A stretch of 64,000 nucleotides of DNA from positions 1 through 64,000 of the forward strand of contig NZ_JANXWD010000038.1 in the NCBI RefSeq assembly GCF_025351295.1. Reading direction: 5' to 3'. The stretch comes from Phenylobacterium sp. (GTDB lineage: Bacteria; Pseudomonadota; Alphaproteobacteria; Caulobacterales; Caulobacteraceae). Shown piece after piece: positions 49,152 through 58,211 of this stretch (its first letter is position 1; every line of letters starts with the position of its first letter). The translations under genes were made by a program, and so were the position numbers. The notes below the pieces were generated by a model that was not told the DNA's origin, searched no databases, and was given only the letters and a program-made list of their open reading frames with translations.

Positions 49152-49495
49152 GTCCCCTCGGTCTGCTAGGCCGACGGCGCCCAACTCGGACCACCTCCGC
49201 CGACTTCGGAACTGGCCGCGCGGACACGCTTGCGCGACGCCCGACCGGCCCCTTCGCCGGGTGCATACGCGCATCCCAGGAGCTTGCCAAGGCGTTCGGG
49301 GCCCTTACGCCGCGGGCAGCCACGACACCCGGTTCGCCGAGCGCGTTTTCCGGGCGCCCGAGCCCCGAAGACAGGGCAGATGAACCGGGGGCATGACCCA
49401 GTGAAATGGCGGCTCCCTGCAACGCGGCGGGCGAAGAATAGGACAGGAAGGATGCCGCACGTGACGCCCGCCGCCCGAGTCCCTATCTTGATGCG
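49152..49495. promoter_or_regulatory. Divergent intergenic region between ctaC and tldD
   Basis: This 344-bp non-coding gap should hold the promoter of the cox operon on the minus strand and of tldD on the plus strand. No confident promoter boxes or strong palindromes could be picked out by eye. Confidence 0.45.
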
Positions 49496-50926
49496 ATGAA
49501 CGCCCCAGTCCCCGCTCCCTCGATCCTCGACGCCTCTGGAGTCGATCCCGCCCGCGCCCAGGAAATCCTCAATGAAGCGCTGATCGGGGCCGACGACGGG
49601 GAGCTGTTCGTCGAGCGCTCCGAGAGCGAGAGCTTCCTGTTCGACGACGGGCGGCTGAAGTCGGCGGCTTATGACGCCACCGAGGGTTTCGGCCTGCGGG
49701 TGGTGGCCGGCGAGACGGCGGGCTACGCCCATGCCTCGGAGATCTCCGAGGCGGCGATCCGGCGGGCGGCGGATTCGGCGCGGCTGGCCAAGCGCGGCTA
49801 TTCCGGCGTGGCGGCCGAGAGCCCGCGGGCCACCAACGCCAAGCTCTATGGCGAGGAGAACCCGCTGGCCTCGCCCGACTTCTCCGACAAGGTCGCGCTG
49901 CTGCAGGAGATCGACGCCTGGGCCCGGGCGCGCGACCCGCGCATCGTGCAGGTGATGGCCTCGATCGCCGGCGAGCGGCGCACGGTGGAGATCCTGCGCG
50001 CCGACGGACGGCTGATCCGCGACGTGCGGCCGCTGAGCCGGATCAACGTCCAGGTCACCGTCGAGCGCGATGGCAAGCGGGAGAACGGCTACACCGGGGC
50101 CGGCGGCCGGGCCGGCTTCGAGGCCTGGATCACGCCGGAGAAGTGGCAGGCCCAGGTGGACGAGGCGCTGCGCCAGGCGCTGGTCAACCTGGACGCCGTG
50201 CCCTGCCCGGCCGGCGAGATGGACGTGGTGCTGGGTCCCGGCTGGAACGGGGTGCTGCTGCACGAGGCCGTAGGCCACGGCCTGGAGGGCGACTTCAACC
50301 GCAAGGGCACCTCGGCGTTCTCCGGCCGCCTCGGCGAGCGGGTGGCCGCCAAGGGCGTGACCGTGTTCGACGACGGGACGCTGCCGGGCCGCCGAGGCTC
50401 GCTCACCGTCGACGACGAGGGGACGCCGACCGAACGGACCATCCTGATCGAGGACGGCATCCTGGTCGGCTACATGCACGACCGGATGAGCGCGCGGCTG
50501 ATGGGCATGGCGGCGACCGGCAACGCACGCCGGCAGTCCTACGCCCACATGCCGATGCCGCGGATGACCAACACCGCCATGCTGGGCGGATCGCACAAGC
50601 CGGAGGAGATGATCGCGTCGACCAAGCGCGGCCTCTACTGCGCCAACTTCGGCGGCGGCCAGGTGGACATCACCAACGGCAAGTTCGTGTTCCAGTGCAC
50701 CGAGGCCTACCTGATCGAGGACGGCAAGATCACCACCCCGGTGAAGGGCGCGACCCTGATCGGTGATGGCCCCTCGGCGCTGACGCGGGTGACCATGATC
50801 GGCGACGACTTCGACTTCGACCCCGGCGTCGGCGTCTGCGGCAAGTCCGGCCAGAGCGTGCCGGTCGGCGTCGGCCAGCCCTCGCTGAAGATCACCGGCC
50901 TGACGGTGGGCGGGACGGCGGTCTAG
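49496..50926 (+). CDS. tldD: Metalloprotease TldD
   Basis: A 476-residue member of the TldD/PmbA family, the zinc-containing partner that with TldE (PmbA) degrades unfolded peptides and matures some ribosomally made peptides. The zinc motif HEAVGH starts at H256 (VLLHEAVGHGLEGDF); the third ligand Cys should lie in GLYCANFGGGQVDI. Flanking motifs are TTG-like AYDATEGFGLRVVAGE and RMTNTAMLGG. No pmbA is in the window. It is often next to ctaC in this order. Confidence 0.95.
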   Translation: MNAPVPAPSILDASGVDPARAQEILNEALIGADDGELFVERSESESFLFDDGRLKSAAYDATEGFGLRVVAGETAGYAHASEISEAAIRRAADSARLAKRGYSGVAAESPRATNAKLYGEENPLASPDFSDKVALLQEIDAWARARDPRIVQVMASIAGERRTVEILRADGRLIRDVRPLSRINVQVTVERDGKRENGYTGAGGRAGFEAWITPEKWQAQVDEALRQALVNLDAVPCPAGEMDVVLGPGWNGVLLHEAVGHGLEGDFNRKGTSAFSGRLGERVAAKGVTVFDDGTLPGRRGSLTVDDEGTPTERTILIEDGILVGYMHDRMSARLMGMAATGNARRQSYAHMPMPRMTNTAMLGGSHKPEEMIASTKRGLYCANFGGGQVDITNGKFVFQCTEAYLIEDGKITTPVKGATLIGDGPSALTRVTMIGDDFDFDPGVGVCGKSGQSVPVGVGQPSLKITGLTVGGTAV

Positions 50927-50928
50927 CC

Positions 50929-51336
50929 ATGTCCGAGTTCGTTGCCGTCGGGGGGTGCCTCTGCGGGGCGGTCCGGTTCGGGGTGAAGGAGAAGCTCGCG
51001 CCCGTGGGCTTCTGCCACTGTTCGCGGTGCCGGCGGGTATCGGGCACGGGCTCGAACGCGGTGCTGAACATTCGTCGCGACCGCTTCGAATGGCTGTCGG
51101 GCGAGGACCAGGTGCAGGTCTACGCCACCCCCGCCGGCTGGAAGAGCCTGTTCTGCCGCACCTGCGGCTGCCCGGTCCCGCACATCCTGTCCGACGGCCA
51201 GCGGGTGCTGATCCCGGCCGGCGCGCTGGACGGCGACCCGGACCTGGCGATCTCGGGGCACATCTTCGTGGGCTCCAAGGCGCGCTGGGAGGTGATCGCC
51301 GACGGGTCCCCGCAGTTCGACGCGTGGCCCAGCTAG
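50929..51336 (+). CDS. GFA/CENP-V family zinc protein
   Basis: A 135-residue Mss4-like zinc-binding protein of the glutathione-dependent formaldehyde-activating (GFA) type. Cysteines occur in GGCLCGAV, FCHCSRCRR and CRTCGCPV, the typical C-x-C, C-x-C-x-x-C and C-x-x-C arrangement. It may help in glutathione-linked formaldehyde chemistry, though most homologues are untested. It starts 2 bp after tldD, so probably co-transcribed. Confidence 0.9.
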   Translation: MSEFVAVGGCLCGAVRFGVKEKLAPVGFCHCSRCRRVSGTGSNAVLNIRRDRFEWLSGEDQVQVYATPAGWKSLFCRTCGCPVPHILSDGQRVLIPAGALDGDPDLAISGHIFVGSKARWEVIADGSPQFDAWPS

Positions 51337-51347
51337 TCGCTTGATCC

Positions 51348-51470
51348 GCTCATCCCGGCGAAGGCCTGGACCCAGATCGGATGGCGGAGCGAAGGGTTCG
51401 CTGAGCGCGGCGCCCTTCCAGGCGCAATCTGCCCTTTACGATCCGGGTCCCGGCATTTGCCGGGATGAGC
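51348..51470. repeat. Element with ~32-bp terminal inverted repeats
   Basis: The ends GCTCATCCCGGCG at 51348 and CCGGGATGAGC at 51470 belong to near-identical ~32-bp arms (51348-51379 and 51439-51470) around a ~60-bp centre. The arms resemble the REP-like CATCCCGG units at 19758 and 31502. It lies between convergent genes. Confidence 0.75.
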
Positions 51471-51483
51471 CGAGTATTGGGGC

Positions 51484-52767
51484 CTATTTCTTCGCCGGCT
51501 TGAGGCGCAGGATTTCGGCGCCCTTGGGTTCGTCGGTGGCGAGGTAGATCAGGCCGTCGGGGCCCTGGGCGACGGTCTTGATGCGGTGGCAGGTGTCCAT
51601 GAGCAGCTTCTCCTCGCCGGTCACCTTGCCGTTCTTCATCTCCAGCCGGACCAGCTGCTGGCCAGAGAGGCCGCCGATGAACACGCTGCCCTTCCAGCCG
51701 GGCAGGGCGGCGCCGGTGTAGAACAGCATCCCCGACGGCGCGATCGACGGGTTCCAGTAGTAGACCGGCTGCTCCATGCCGGCCTCTGCGGTCTTGCCGC
51801 CGTCGATCAGGGCGCCGCTGTTCTCGCGGCCGTAGCTGATGATCGGGAAGCCGTAGTTGCCGCCGGCCCTGATGAGGTTCAGCTCGTCGCCGCCCATGGG
51901 CGTGTTCTCGGCCACCCAGAGCTTGCCGGTCTTCGGGTCGAAGGCCGCGCCGTGCACGTCGCGGAAGCCCAGCGCATAGAGCGCCGGATTGGCCTTGGGG
52001 TCCTTCAGGAACGGGTTGTTCTTCGGGATGGTCCCGTCGGTATTGATGCGCAGGATCTTGCCCAGCTGGCTGTCGAGCGCCTGGGGATTGGGGCCGCCGC
52101 TATCGATCACCGCCGAGGGGATCAGCAGGGTGCCGTCGGGCGCCTGGACGATCCGGCGCGGGACGATATCGGCGCCTTCGCGCAGGGTGGTGACGTTCTC
52201 CAGGCTCTTCTCGTCGGCCGAGAGCCGGGCCTTGGCGATCCGGCCGACTGCGGCGGTCCCGGTGTCGGCCTTGGTCACGTAGCCGAAGTAGATCGTGCGG
52301 GTCTTCGCGAAGTCGCGGTCGAGGCTGACGTCGTATAGAGCCGACAGCCGGGCGTTCTGGATCGCCGGCACATTGGCCAACGGCTCGGAGACCTTGCCGT
52401 CGGGGTCCACGATCCGCATGCCGCCGGCCCGGATGGCCACCAGCAGCTGGCCGTTGGGCAGGATGGCCATGCCCCAGGGGCGGTCGATCTTGGCCACCGT
52501 CTCGACGGTGAACGGCTGCCGGGCCGGGGCCTTGGGCGCCCGGGTCTGGCCAGGGAAGGCCGGCGCGGGCGCATAGCCGTCGGCGGCGTTGCGGTTCTTG
52601 CCGCAGAGCGCGGTGATGCGGGCGTTCTCCTCGGGCGACCCGGCGACGCCGGCGTAGCCCGGGCCTGGCGGATAGGCCGGCGCGGGCGGCGTCTGCGGCC
52701 AGGCTGAGGTCAGGCTGGTGAGGGCCATGGCCAGCGAAAGGCCCATGGTGGTTCTGGTGGCGCGCAC
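51484..52767 (-). CDS. PQQ-dependent sugar dehydrogenase family protein (sorbosone dehydrogenase-like)
   Basis: A 427-residue exported six-bladed beta-propeller. The signal peptide is LSLAMALTSLTSAWP. Typical segments are RPWGMAILPNGQLLVAIRAG, PQALDSQLGKILRINTDG, YALGFRDVHGAAFDPKTG, WVAENTPMGGDELNLIRAG and YYWNPSIAPSGMLFYTG. These match the soluble aldose/sorbosone dehydrogenases, which use PQQ in the periplasm. An insert near residues 30-80 includes a CxxN-like segment (TALCGKNRNAADGY). No PQQ synthesis genes are in the window, so cofactor use is inferred. Confidence 0.88.
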   Translation of the reverse strand: MRATRTTMGLSLAMALTSLTSAWPQTPPAPAYPPGPGYAGVAGSPEENARITALCGKNRNAADGYAPAPAFPGQTRAPKAPARQPFTVETVAKIDRPWGMAILPNGQLLVAIRAGGMRIVDPDGKVSEPLANVPAIQNARLSALYDVSLDRDFAKTRTIYFGYVTKADTGTAAVGRIAKARLSADEKSLENVTTLREGADIVPRRIVQAPDGTLLIPSAVIDSGGPNPQALDSQLGKILRINTDGTIPKNNPFLKDPKANPALYALGFRDVHGAAFDPKTGKLWVAENTPMGGDELNLIRAGGNYGFPIISYGRENSGALIDGGKTAEAGMEQPVYYWNPSIAPSGMLFYTGAALPGWKGSVFIGGLSGQQLVRLEMKNGKVTGEEKLLMDTCHRIKTVAQGPDGLIYLATDEPKGAEILRLKPAKK

Positions 52768-52919
52768 GCGTGTTCTCCCCGGCTTTGGCGCGGACCATAG
52801 CGCGCGCCGCCAGCCGGGAGCCAGGGGGCGGGTTATGCGATTTAATCCAGGTTACGGTCAATTAATTGGCGCGACGCCCCGAGCGCAGTTTACGTGCGTA
52901 CATTGGGGAGAGTTCTTGC

Positions 52920-54932
52920 ATGCTGATCGCCAGCCTCTTGGCGCAGGCCGCCGTCGCAGCGACGCCACAGGCCGCACCGCCGCAGCCGGGGGTGACCAGC
53001 TATCCGGCGGCGTTCTTCGCACCCTACCAGTCCGGCAACGCCTCGGAGATGGTGGAGCGGATTCCCGGCTTCACCTTCGACCGCGGGTCAGGCGCGCGCG
53101 GCTATGAGAGTTCGGCCGGCAATGTGCTGATCGACGGCCAGCGTCCGACCACCAAGACCGACGACCTGGAGCAGGTCCTGCGCCGCATCCAGGCCAGCAG
53201 CGTCGACCGCATCGAGGTGATCCGCGGCGGCGCCCCCGGCATCGACATGCAGGGCAAGACGGTGATCGCCAATGTGGTGCGCAAGGCCGGCGGCGGGTTC
53301 AAGGCCCTGATCTCCGCCTCCAACCAGAGCACCTACGACGACCGCCAGCTGCCGGCCGGCCGGGTCGAGCTGTCCGGGACCCTGGGCAAGACCAAGTGGG
53401 AGGCCTCGACCCTGGTCGGCAAGGGGCTCGACGGCGGCTATGGCCCGGGTCCCAGCCAGCGGATCGACGCCCAGGGCCACATCACCCCCGTACGCATCAG
53501 CCAGGGCGAGGGCGACATTCTGAACGGCCAGCTGACCGGCGGGATCGAGACCCCGGTGGCGGGCGGCAAGCTGCGCCTGAACGTCCGGGCCTACAGCGAC
53601 AAGTACAAGGGCGAGGAGACCGAGGACGTCATGGGCGCGGTCCCCACCACCGAGCACGAGGTCGACCTGTTCTACACCGACGACCGCGAGATAGGCGGCA
53701 ACTACACCCATGCGCTGGGGCCGCGGGCCTCGCTGGAGGTGGTCGGGCTTCGCCAGACCCACGACGTGCGGCTGGAGTCGCTGTTCACCGACCGGGAATC
53801 CAGCCTGTTCGACCTAGACCGCAATTCCAGCGAGACGATCGCGCGCTCGGTGGCGAAGTACCGGTTCGGCGACCGGCTCTCCCTGGAAGGCGGCGCCGAG
53901 ACGGCGATCAACCGGCAGGACAGCGCCACGCGGCTGTCGTCGGACGGCGCGGCCGTGGCCCTGCCGGCCGCCAATGTGCAGGTCGAGGAGCGTCGCAGCG
54001 AGGCGTTCGCCAAGGGGACCTGGCGGCCGGCCACCGCCTGGACGGTCGATGCGAGCCTGCGCTACGAGCACACCCGGATCACCTCGGCCGGCGATGTCAT
54101 GCTGGGCAAGACGCTGCAGTATCTGAAGCCCCGCGTGGCGGTCAGCTGGGATGCGCGGGCCTCCACCCAGGTGCGGCTGCGGCTGGAGCGCGAGGTCGGC
54201 CAGCTCAATTTCAACGACTTCGTGGCCAGCGGCGGCCTCAACACCGCGTCGGGCATCACCGCCGGCAATCCCGACCTCAACCCGCAGCAGGCCTGGGTCG
54301 GCGAGGCGGCGGTGGAGCAGCGGTTCTGGGGCTCGGCCTCGGTCACCGTGACCTACCGCCACTCGGAGCTCACCGACGCGGTGGACCGCGGGCCGGTGTT
54401 CACCGCCACCGGGGTATTCGACCAGCCCACCAACATCGGCGACGGGACCAAGGACGAGCTGATCGTCGAATACAGCCTGCCGCTGGACCGCCTGGGCCTG
54501 AAGGGCGCGGTGCTGAAGGGCGACGCCACCCGCCGCTGGTCCAGCGTCACCGACCCGACCACGCGACGTAAGCGCGAAATCTCGGGCCTGCACCCGACCG
54601 ACTGGAACCTCAACTTCACCCAGGACATCCCGAAGTGGCGGTTCAGCTATGGCGTCGACATGTTCGGTGGCTGGCGGGAGCGCTACTACCGCTTCAACCT
54701 GATCGAGGTCGACAAGCTCAGGACCTACGTCAAGCCGTTCGCGGAGTGGCGGCCCCGACCAGACCTCAGCCTGCGCATCGAGCTGCCGAACGTCACCGCC
54801 CGCCAGCTGCACAAGCAGTACCTGTCCTATCCCGGCCCGCGCAGCGCCGGCGGCGCGCCGTCCCTTGACGACCGCACCTACGAGCCCGGCCGGGTGTTCT
54901 ACTTCCGCCTGCGAAAGACGTTCGGCGGGTAG
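52920..54932 (+). CDS. TonB-dependent outer-membrane receptor
   Basis: A 670-residue protein read from ATG 52920 (GGGGAG nine bases upstream), with signal peptide MLIASLLAQAAVAA. The plug domain has MVERIPGFTFDRGSGARGYE, AGNVLIDGQRPTTKTDDLEQ and RIEVIRGGAPGIDMQGKTVI. The barrel includes the strands WKVDASLRYEHTR-like WTVDASLRYEHTRI and ends VFYFRLRKTFGG with the usual terminal aromatic nearby. No classic N-terminal STN domain is present. The substrate is unknown; the neighbouring POT peptide transporter and sugar dehydrogenase do not decide it. Confidence 0.9.
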   Translation: MLIASLLAQAAVAATPQAAPPQPGVTSYPAAFFAPYQSGNASEMVERIPGFTFDRGSGARGYESSAGNVLIDGQRPTTKTDDLEQVLRRIQASSVDRIEVIRGGAPGIDMQGKTVIANVVRKAGGGFKALISASNQSTYDDRQLPAGRVELSGTLGKTKWEASTLVGKGLDGGYGPGPSQRIDAQGHITPVRISQGEGDILNGQLTGGIETPVAGGKLRLNVRAYSDKYKGEETEDVMGAVPTTEHEVDLFYTDDREIGGNYTHALGPRASLEVVGLRQTHDVRLESLFTDRESSLFDLDRNSSETIARSVAKYRFGDRLSLEGGAETAINRQDSATRLSSDGAAVALPAANVQVEERRSEAFAKGTWRPATAWTVDASLRYEHTRITSAGDVMLGKTLQYLKPRVAVSWDARASTQVRLRLEREVGQLNFNDFVASGGLNTASGITAGNPDLNPQQAWVGEAAVEQRFWGSASVTVTYRHSELTDAVDRGPVFTATGVFDQPTNIGDGTKDELIVEYSLPLDRLGLKGAVLKGDATRRWSSVTDPTTRRKREISGLHPTDWNLNFTQDIPKWRFSYGVDMFGGWRERYYRFNLIEVDKLRTYVKPFAEWRPRPDLSLRIELPNVTARQLHKQYLSYPGPRSAGGAPSLDDRTYEPGRVFYFRLRKTFGG

Positions 54933-54944
54933 CCGCGGCGCGCC

Positions 54945-56768
54945 CTACAGCGGCACGGTCTGGCGTTGGCCGTCGACCGGGGGTTCCACGGTCGCCTGAG
55001 GATAGGTGTCGCTGGCGCCGTGGGCCCATTTCTTCAGGATCGGCGAGGCGACCAGCATCAGCGCGGCGGCGCCCAGGCCCCAGAAGCCGATCAGCTTGAA
55101 GACGTCGACATAGGTGGCCAGCGCCTTGCCGGGGTCCAGCACCTGGCCGGCGACGGTCTCGGTGGCGGTCATCTGGGCGATCAGCCCACCGATCCACTGG
55201 GCCCAGGACGAGGCCAGGAACCACGTGGCCATGATGGTTGAGATCACCGCGGCGGGGGCCAGCTTGGTCATCTGCGACAGGCCCACCGGCGACAGGCAGA
55301 GCTCGCCCGTGGTGTGCAGCAGATAGGCCAGGACCAGGAACACCACCGGCACCTTGAAGTCCGGCCCGGCGAAGTGGGCGCCGAGCACCAGGACGAAGAA
55401 ACCGGCCGCCACCTGGCCCAGGCCCAGACCGAACTTCAGCGCCGGGTTGGGGTCCAGCCGGCGCGTGCCCAGGAACGCCCAGATCGCCGCGAACACCGGC
55501 GCGAACAGCAGGATGAAGCCCGGGTTGAACGACTGGGTCTGGGCCGGGGTGATCGACTGGCCGAAGCCGATAGCCAGGTCGGTGTTGCGCTCGGCGAACT
55601 GGTTGAGCGACGAGCCGGCCTGTTCGAACAGGGTCCAGAACACCACCGCGCCGGCCACCAGCACCAGAGCCAGGATCATCCGCTCGCGCTCCTGCCGGGT
55701 GCACTTGGTCGCCATGAAGAAGGCAAGGTAGCCCAGGGTGACGATCGAACCGGCGGCCAGCAGGTAGCCGACCACGGCGTTGCGCTGGACCAGGAACCAG
55801 ACCAGGGCCACGCCCGCCAGACCGCCAACGTAGATCAGGTGCTCCAGGGTGAGCGGCCCGGCCACGGGCGCCGCCAGCTTTACCGGATCCGGCGGCTCGC
55901 CCTTCCCCTGCAGCAGCGGCTTGCCGATCGTGAAGACCACGTAGCCGGCCAGCATCCCGACACCGGCGGCGCCGAAGCCCCAGTTCCAGCCCAGGTTCTG
56001 GCCCAGCCAGCCGCAGGCGATGCCGGCCCAGAACGAGCCCAGGTTGATGCCGTAGTAATAGAGGGTGAAGCCGGGATCGCGCCGCGGGTCGCCCTTCGGA
56101 TAGAGCTGGCCGACGAGCGAGGAGATGTTCGCCTTCAGGAAGCCGACGCCCATGATGATCAGGGCGAGCGCCAGGTAGAGCACGTTCCTGAAGATCGGCG
56201 TGTCGTCGCGCGTGGTCAGTGCGTAGGAGCCCTTGGGCAGAACGGAGGGCAGGGCGGCGCCCGGCGGCAACCCCGTGATCTGCAGCCCGCCGTCGGCGGA
56301 CGGGCCATAGCCGTAAGTCGCCTCGCCCAATTTCAGCTTCACGTCGCGCGCGGCGCCCCGGCCGGTGACCACGAACTCGTATTTGGCGTTCTGGTATTGC
56401 AGCACCTGGGTGACCGGCTTGCCTTCGAAGGCCATGGTCAGGTGCCCGGCCACCAGCAGCAGCGCCCCGAACGCAATCGCCTTGCGGGTGCCCAGGAACC
56501 GGTCGGCGAGGAACCCGCCCACCAGCGGCAGCAGGTACACCAGGCTGGTGTAGGCGCCGTACTGGCCCTGGGCGGTCTTGTCGTCGAACAGGAAATGCTG
56601 CGTCAGGTAGAAGATCAGCAGGCCGCGCATTCCATAATAGGAGAAGCGTTCCCACATCTCAGCGAAGAACAGGATCACCAGGCCACGCGGGTGGGTGCGA
56701 AGCTGCATCACCACGGGAATGGCGGTCACCAGCGTGATGACGATGCCGGCGATGAATACGATATCCAT
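54945..56768 (-). CDS. POT family proton-dependent oligopeptide transporter
   Basis: A 607-residue MFS transporter of the PTR2/POT group. The hallmark EMWERFSYYGMRGLLIFYLTQ is at the N-terminal helix (ExxERFxYY), with SLVYLLPLVGGFLADRFLGT and, later, FTLYYYGINLGSFWAGI. A 90-residue insert between helices 4 and 5 (about residues 110-185) is likely periplasmic and is a variation seen in several alphaproteobacterial members. It imports di- and tripeptides with protons. Convergent with the TonB receptor, whose stop is 12 bp away. Confidence 0.93.
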   Translation of the reverse strand: MDIVFIAGIVITLVTAIPVVMQLRTHPRGLVILFFAEMWERFSYYGMRGLLIFYLTQHFLFDDKTAQGQYGAYTSLVYLLPLVGGFLADRFLGTRKAIAFGALLLVAGHLTMAFEGKPVTQVLQYQNAKYEFVVTGRGAARDVKLKLGEATYGYGPSADGGLQITGLPPGAALPSVLPKGSYALTTRDDTPIFRNVLYLALALIIMGVGFLKANISSLVGQLYPKGDPRRDPGFTLYYYGINLGSFWAGIACGWLGQNLGWNWGFGAAGVGMLAGYVVFTIGKPLLQGKGEPPDPVKLAAPVAGPLTLEHLIYVGGLAGVALVWFLVQRNAVVGYLLAAGSIVTLGYLAFFMATKCTRQERERMILALVLVAGAVVFWTLFEQAGSSLNQFAERNTDLAIGFGQSITPAQTQSFNPGFILLFAPVFAAIWAFLGTRRLDPNPALKFGLGLGQVAAGFFVLVLGAHFAGPDFKVPVVFLVLAYLLHTTGELCLSPVGLSQMTKLAPAAVISTIMATWFLASSWAQWIGGLIAQMTATETVAGQVLDPGKALATYVDVFKLIGFWGLGAAALMLVASPILKKWAHGASDTYPQATVEPPVDGQRQTVPL

Positions 56769-56938
56769 ACGAGCGAGGGTCCCCAGCGCCCACCGGCCGG
56801 CGATCCCCCCAGGATCGTTCGCGCGTCAGGCTCGAATTTGCGGGAGATGACCATGCTGAGCCCGCCCACACAAGCAAGCCCGTGCCCCGGACCCACGCGG
56901 TCCGTCGCACGTTTGAGCCCTGAACCCAGGAGTATGCG

Positions 56939-57436
56939 ATGAAAATCCCCGGCCCCGACCATCCGATCGTCGTCACCCCCGCCGCCGGCCGCTGGCGGGC
57001 GAAGTACCGCGGCCATGTGATCGCCGATACCGAAGACGCCATGGCGCTGCAGGAATCCACCTATCCGAAGGTGATCTACTTCCCGCGCGCCGACGTCTCG
57101 ATGGAGGTCCTGGCGCACACCCCGCGGTCTACCCACTGCCCCTACAAGGGCGACGCCAGCTACTACACGCTGAACCTGGACGGCCAGATCGCCGAGAACG
57201 TGGTCTGGACCTATGAAACGCCCTATCCGGCCATGGCGGCCATCGCGGGGCGGCTGGCCTTCTACCCGAACCAGGTGGAGATCTATCCAGTCGACGACGC
57301 GGCGGTGAACCCGCGCCACCTCGACGTCGACGTGGACCAGGCCGTGCTGCACACCGACAGCGGCTCCGGCGCCTCGCAGCGCGAACACTGGCCCGCCAAC
57401 GTCTCGGACCCGGCCCCCGAGGGCGGGGTGCGCTAA
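56939..57436 (+). CDS. DUF427 domain protein
   Basis: A 165-residue protein whose core is the DUF427 fold: HVIADTEDAMALQESTYPKV, YFPRADVSMEVL, THCPYKGDASYYTL and WTYETPYPAMAAIAGRLAFY. Functions of DUF427 proteins are unknown; they occur in stress-linked contexts. The start follows AGGAG by 6 bases. The C-terminal tail (about 115-165) is low in conservation and may be disordered. Confidence 0.92.
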   Translation: MKIPGPDHPIVVTPAAGRWRAKYRGHVIADTEDAMALQESTYPKVIYFPRADVSMEVLAHTPRSTHCPYKGDASYYTLNLDGQIAENVVWTYETPYPAMAAIAGRLAFYPNQVEIYPVDDAAVNPRHLDVDVDQAVLHTDSGSGASQREHWPANVSDPAPEGGVR

Positions 57437-57475
57437 GGTCCGAGCAACCTCTGCGCGACGAATATCTCGCGCTTT

Positions 57476-57606
57476 CCCCCCTTGGGGGAGATGTCGCCAA
57501 AGCCGCAGGCGGGCGACAATGGGGGAAGTGTCATCGATGTTTCCTAGGACTTCCCCCATCGACCCTCGGCTTCGCCGTCGGGCCAGTTCCCCCAGTACTG
57601 GGGGAA
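57476..57606. repeat. Nested CCCCC/GGGGG palindromes
   Basis: A perfect 20-bp palindrome is at 57587-57606 (TTCCCCCAGTACTGGGGGAA). Another stem pairs ATGGGGGAAGT (57529-57539) with ACTTCCCCCAT (57549-57559), and TCCCCCCTTGGGGGAGA lies at 57476 onward. Convergent gap between DUF427 and CYTH genes. Confidence 0.75.
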
Positions 57607-57618
57607 GGATTAGCGGAC

Positions 57619-58107
57619 TTATGCAGGGAGCGTCTGGGTCTGCGCCAGCTGCCAGCCGGTGTAGTCGACCTCGTTGGTGACCTCGCGCACGCACCACGCG
57701 GGCACGTCGAAGCGCATCGCGGCCATGCGGTTGGGCGCCTCGCATTCTGCGGTCACCAGGCCCTTGAGCGCACCCTCGAACACATCGACGGTGAAGCCGC
57801 CTATCCGGTGGCGGCGCTTGGCCAGGCGCGCCCCCTCGAGGACGGCCAGCACCGCATATTCCCGGGCGTCCAGGTAGAGGTTGGTGATCGGGCCGATCAG
57901 TGGATTGTCGGCCTCGTATTTCTTGGCCAGCTTGAACTCGACCTCGCCGGTCGCAAAGGTGATCCGGCGCAGCCGCAGCCGCCCGCCGTCTATGTAGAGG
58001 TCTTCGAGCAGCCGGGCGTCGGCGGCGTCCATGGCCGGCAGCTTCGCCGCGTCGACCAGGAAGCGCCGCTCGGCGACCCAGTGCGCATACTTCGGCAGAT
58101 CCGGCAT
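57619..58107 (-). CDS. CYTH-domain protein (triphosphate tunnel metalloenzyme-like)
   Basis: A 162-residue protein from ATG 58107 (MPDLPKYAHWVAERRFLVD). The N-terminal AERRFLV resembles the CYTH E-x-x-R/K-F start; later RLRLRRITFATGEVEFKLAKKY and the acidic YLDAREYAVLAVLEGARLAK follow, with Arg/Lys/Glu residues that line the tunnel in this superfamily. Known members hydrolyse triphosphates or make cAMP. The classical ExExK is only partly kept (AERR), so activity is uncertain. Confidence 0.75.
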   Translation of the reverse strand: MPDLPKYAHWVAERRFLVDAAKLPAMDAADARLLEDLYIDGGRLRLRRITFATGEVEFKLAKKYEADNPLIGPITNLYLDAREYAVLAVLEGARLAKRRHRIGGFTVDVFEGALKGLVTAECEAPNRMAAMRFDVPAWCVREVTNEVDYTGWQLAQTQTLPA

Positions 58108-58211
58108 CTCAGTCCTCGCGAGGGGCCCCCGGGCGACGTCACCGGACCGCACGCTCACCGTCAAGCCGTTGTTCAGTCCGCGGTGAAGGGCACGCTGAGC
58201 TCAACGCGAAC

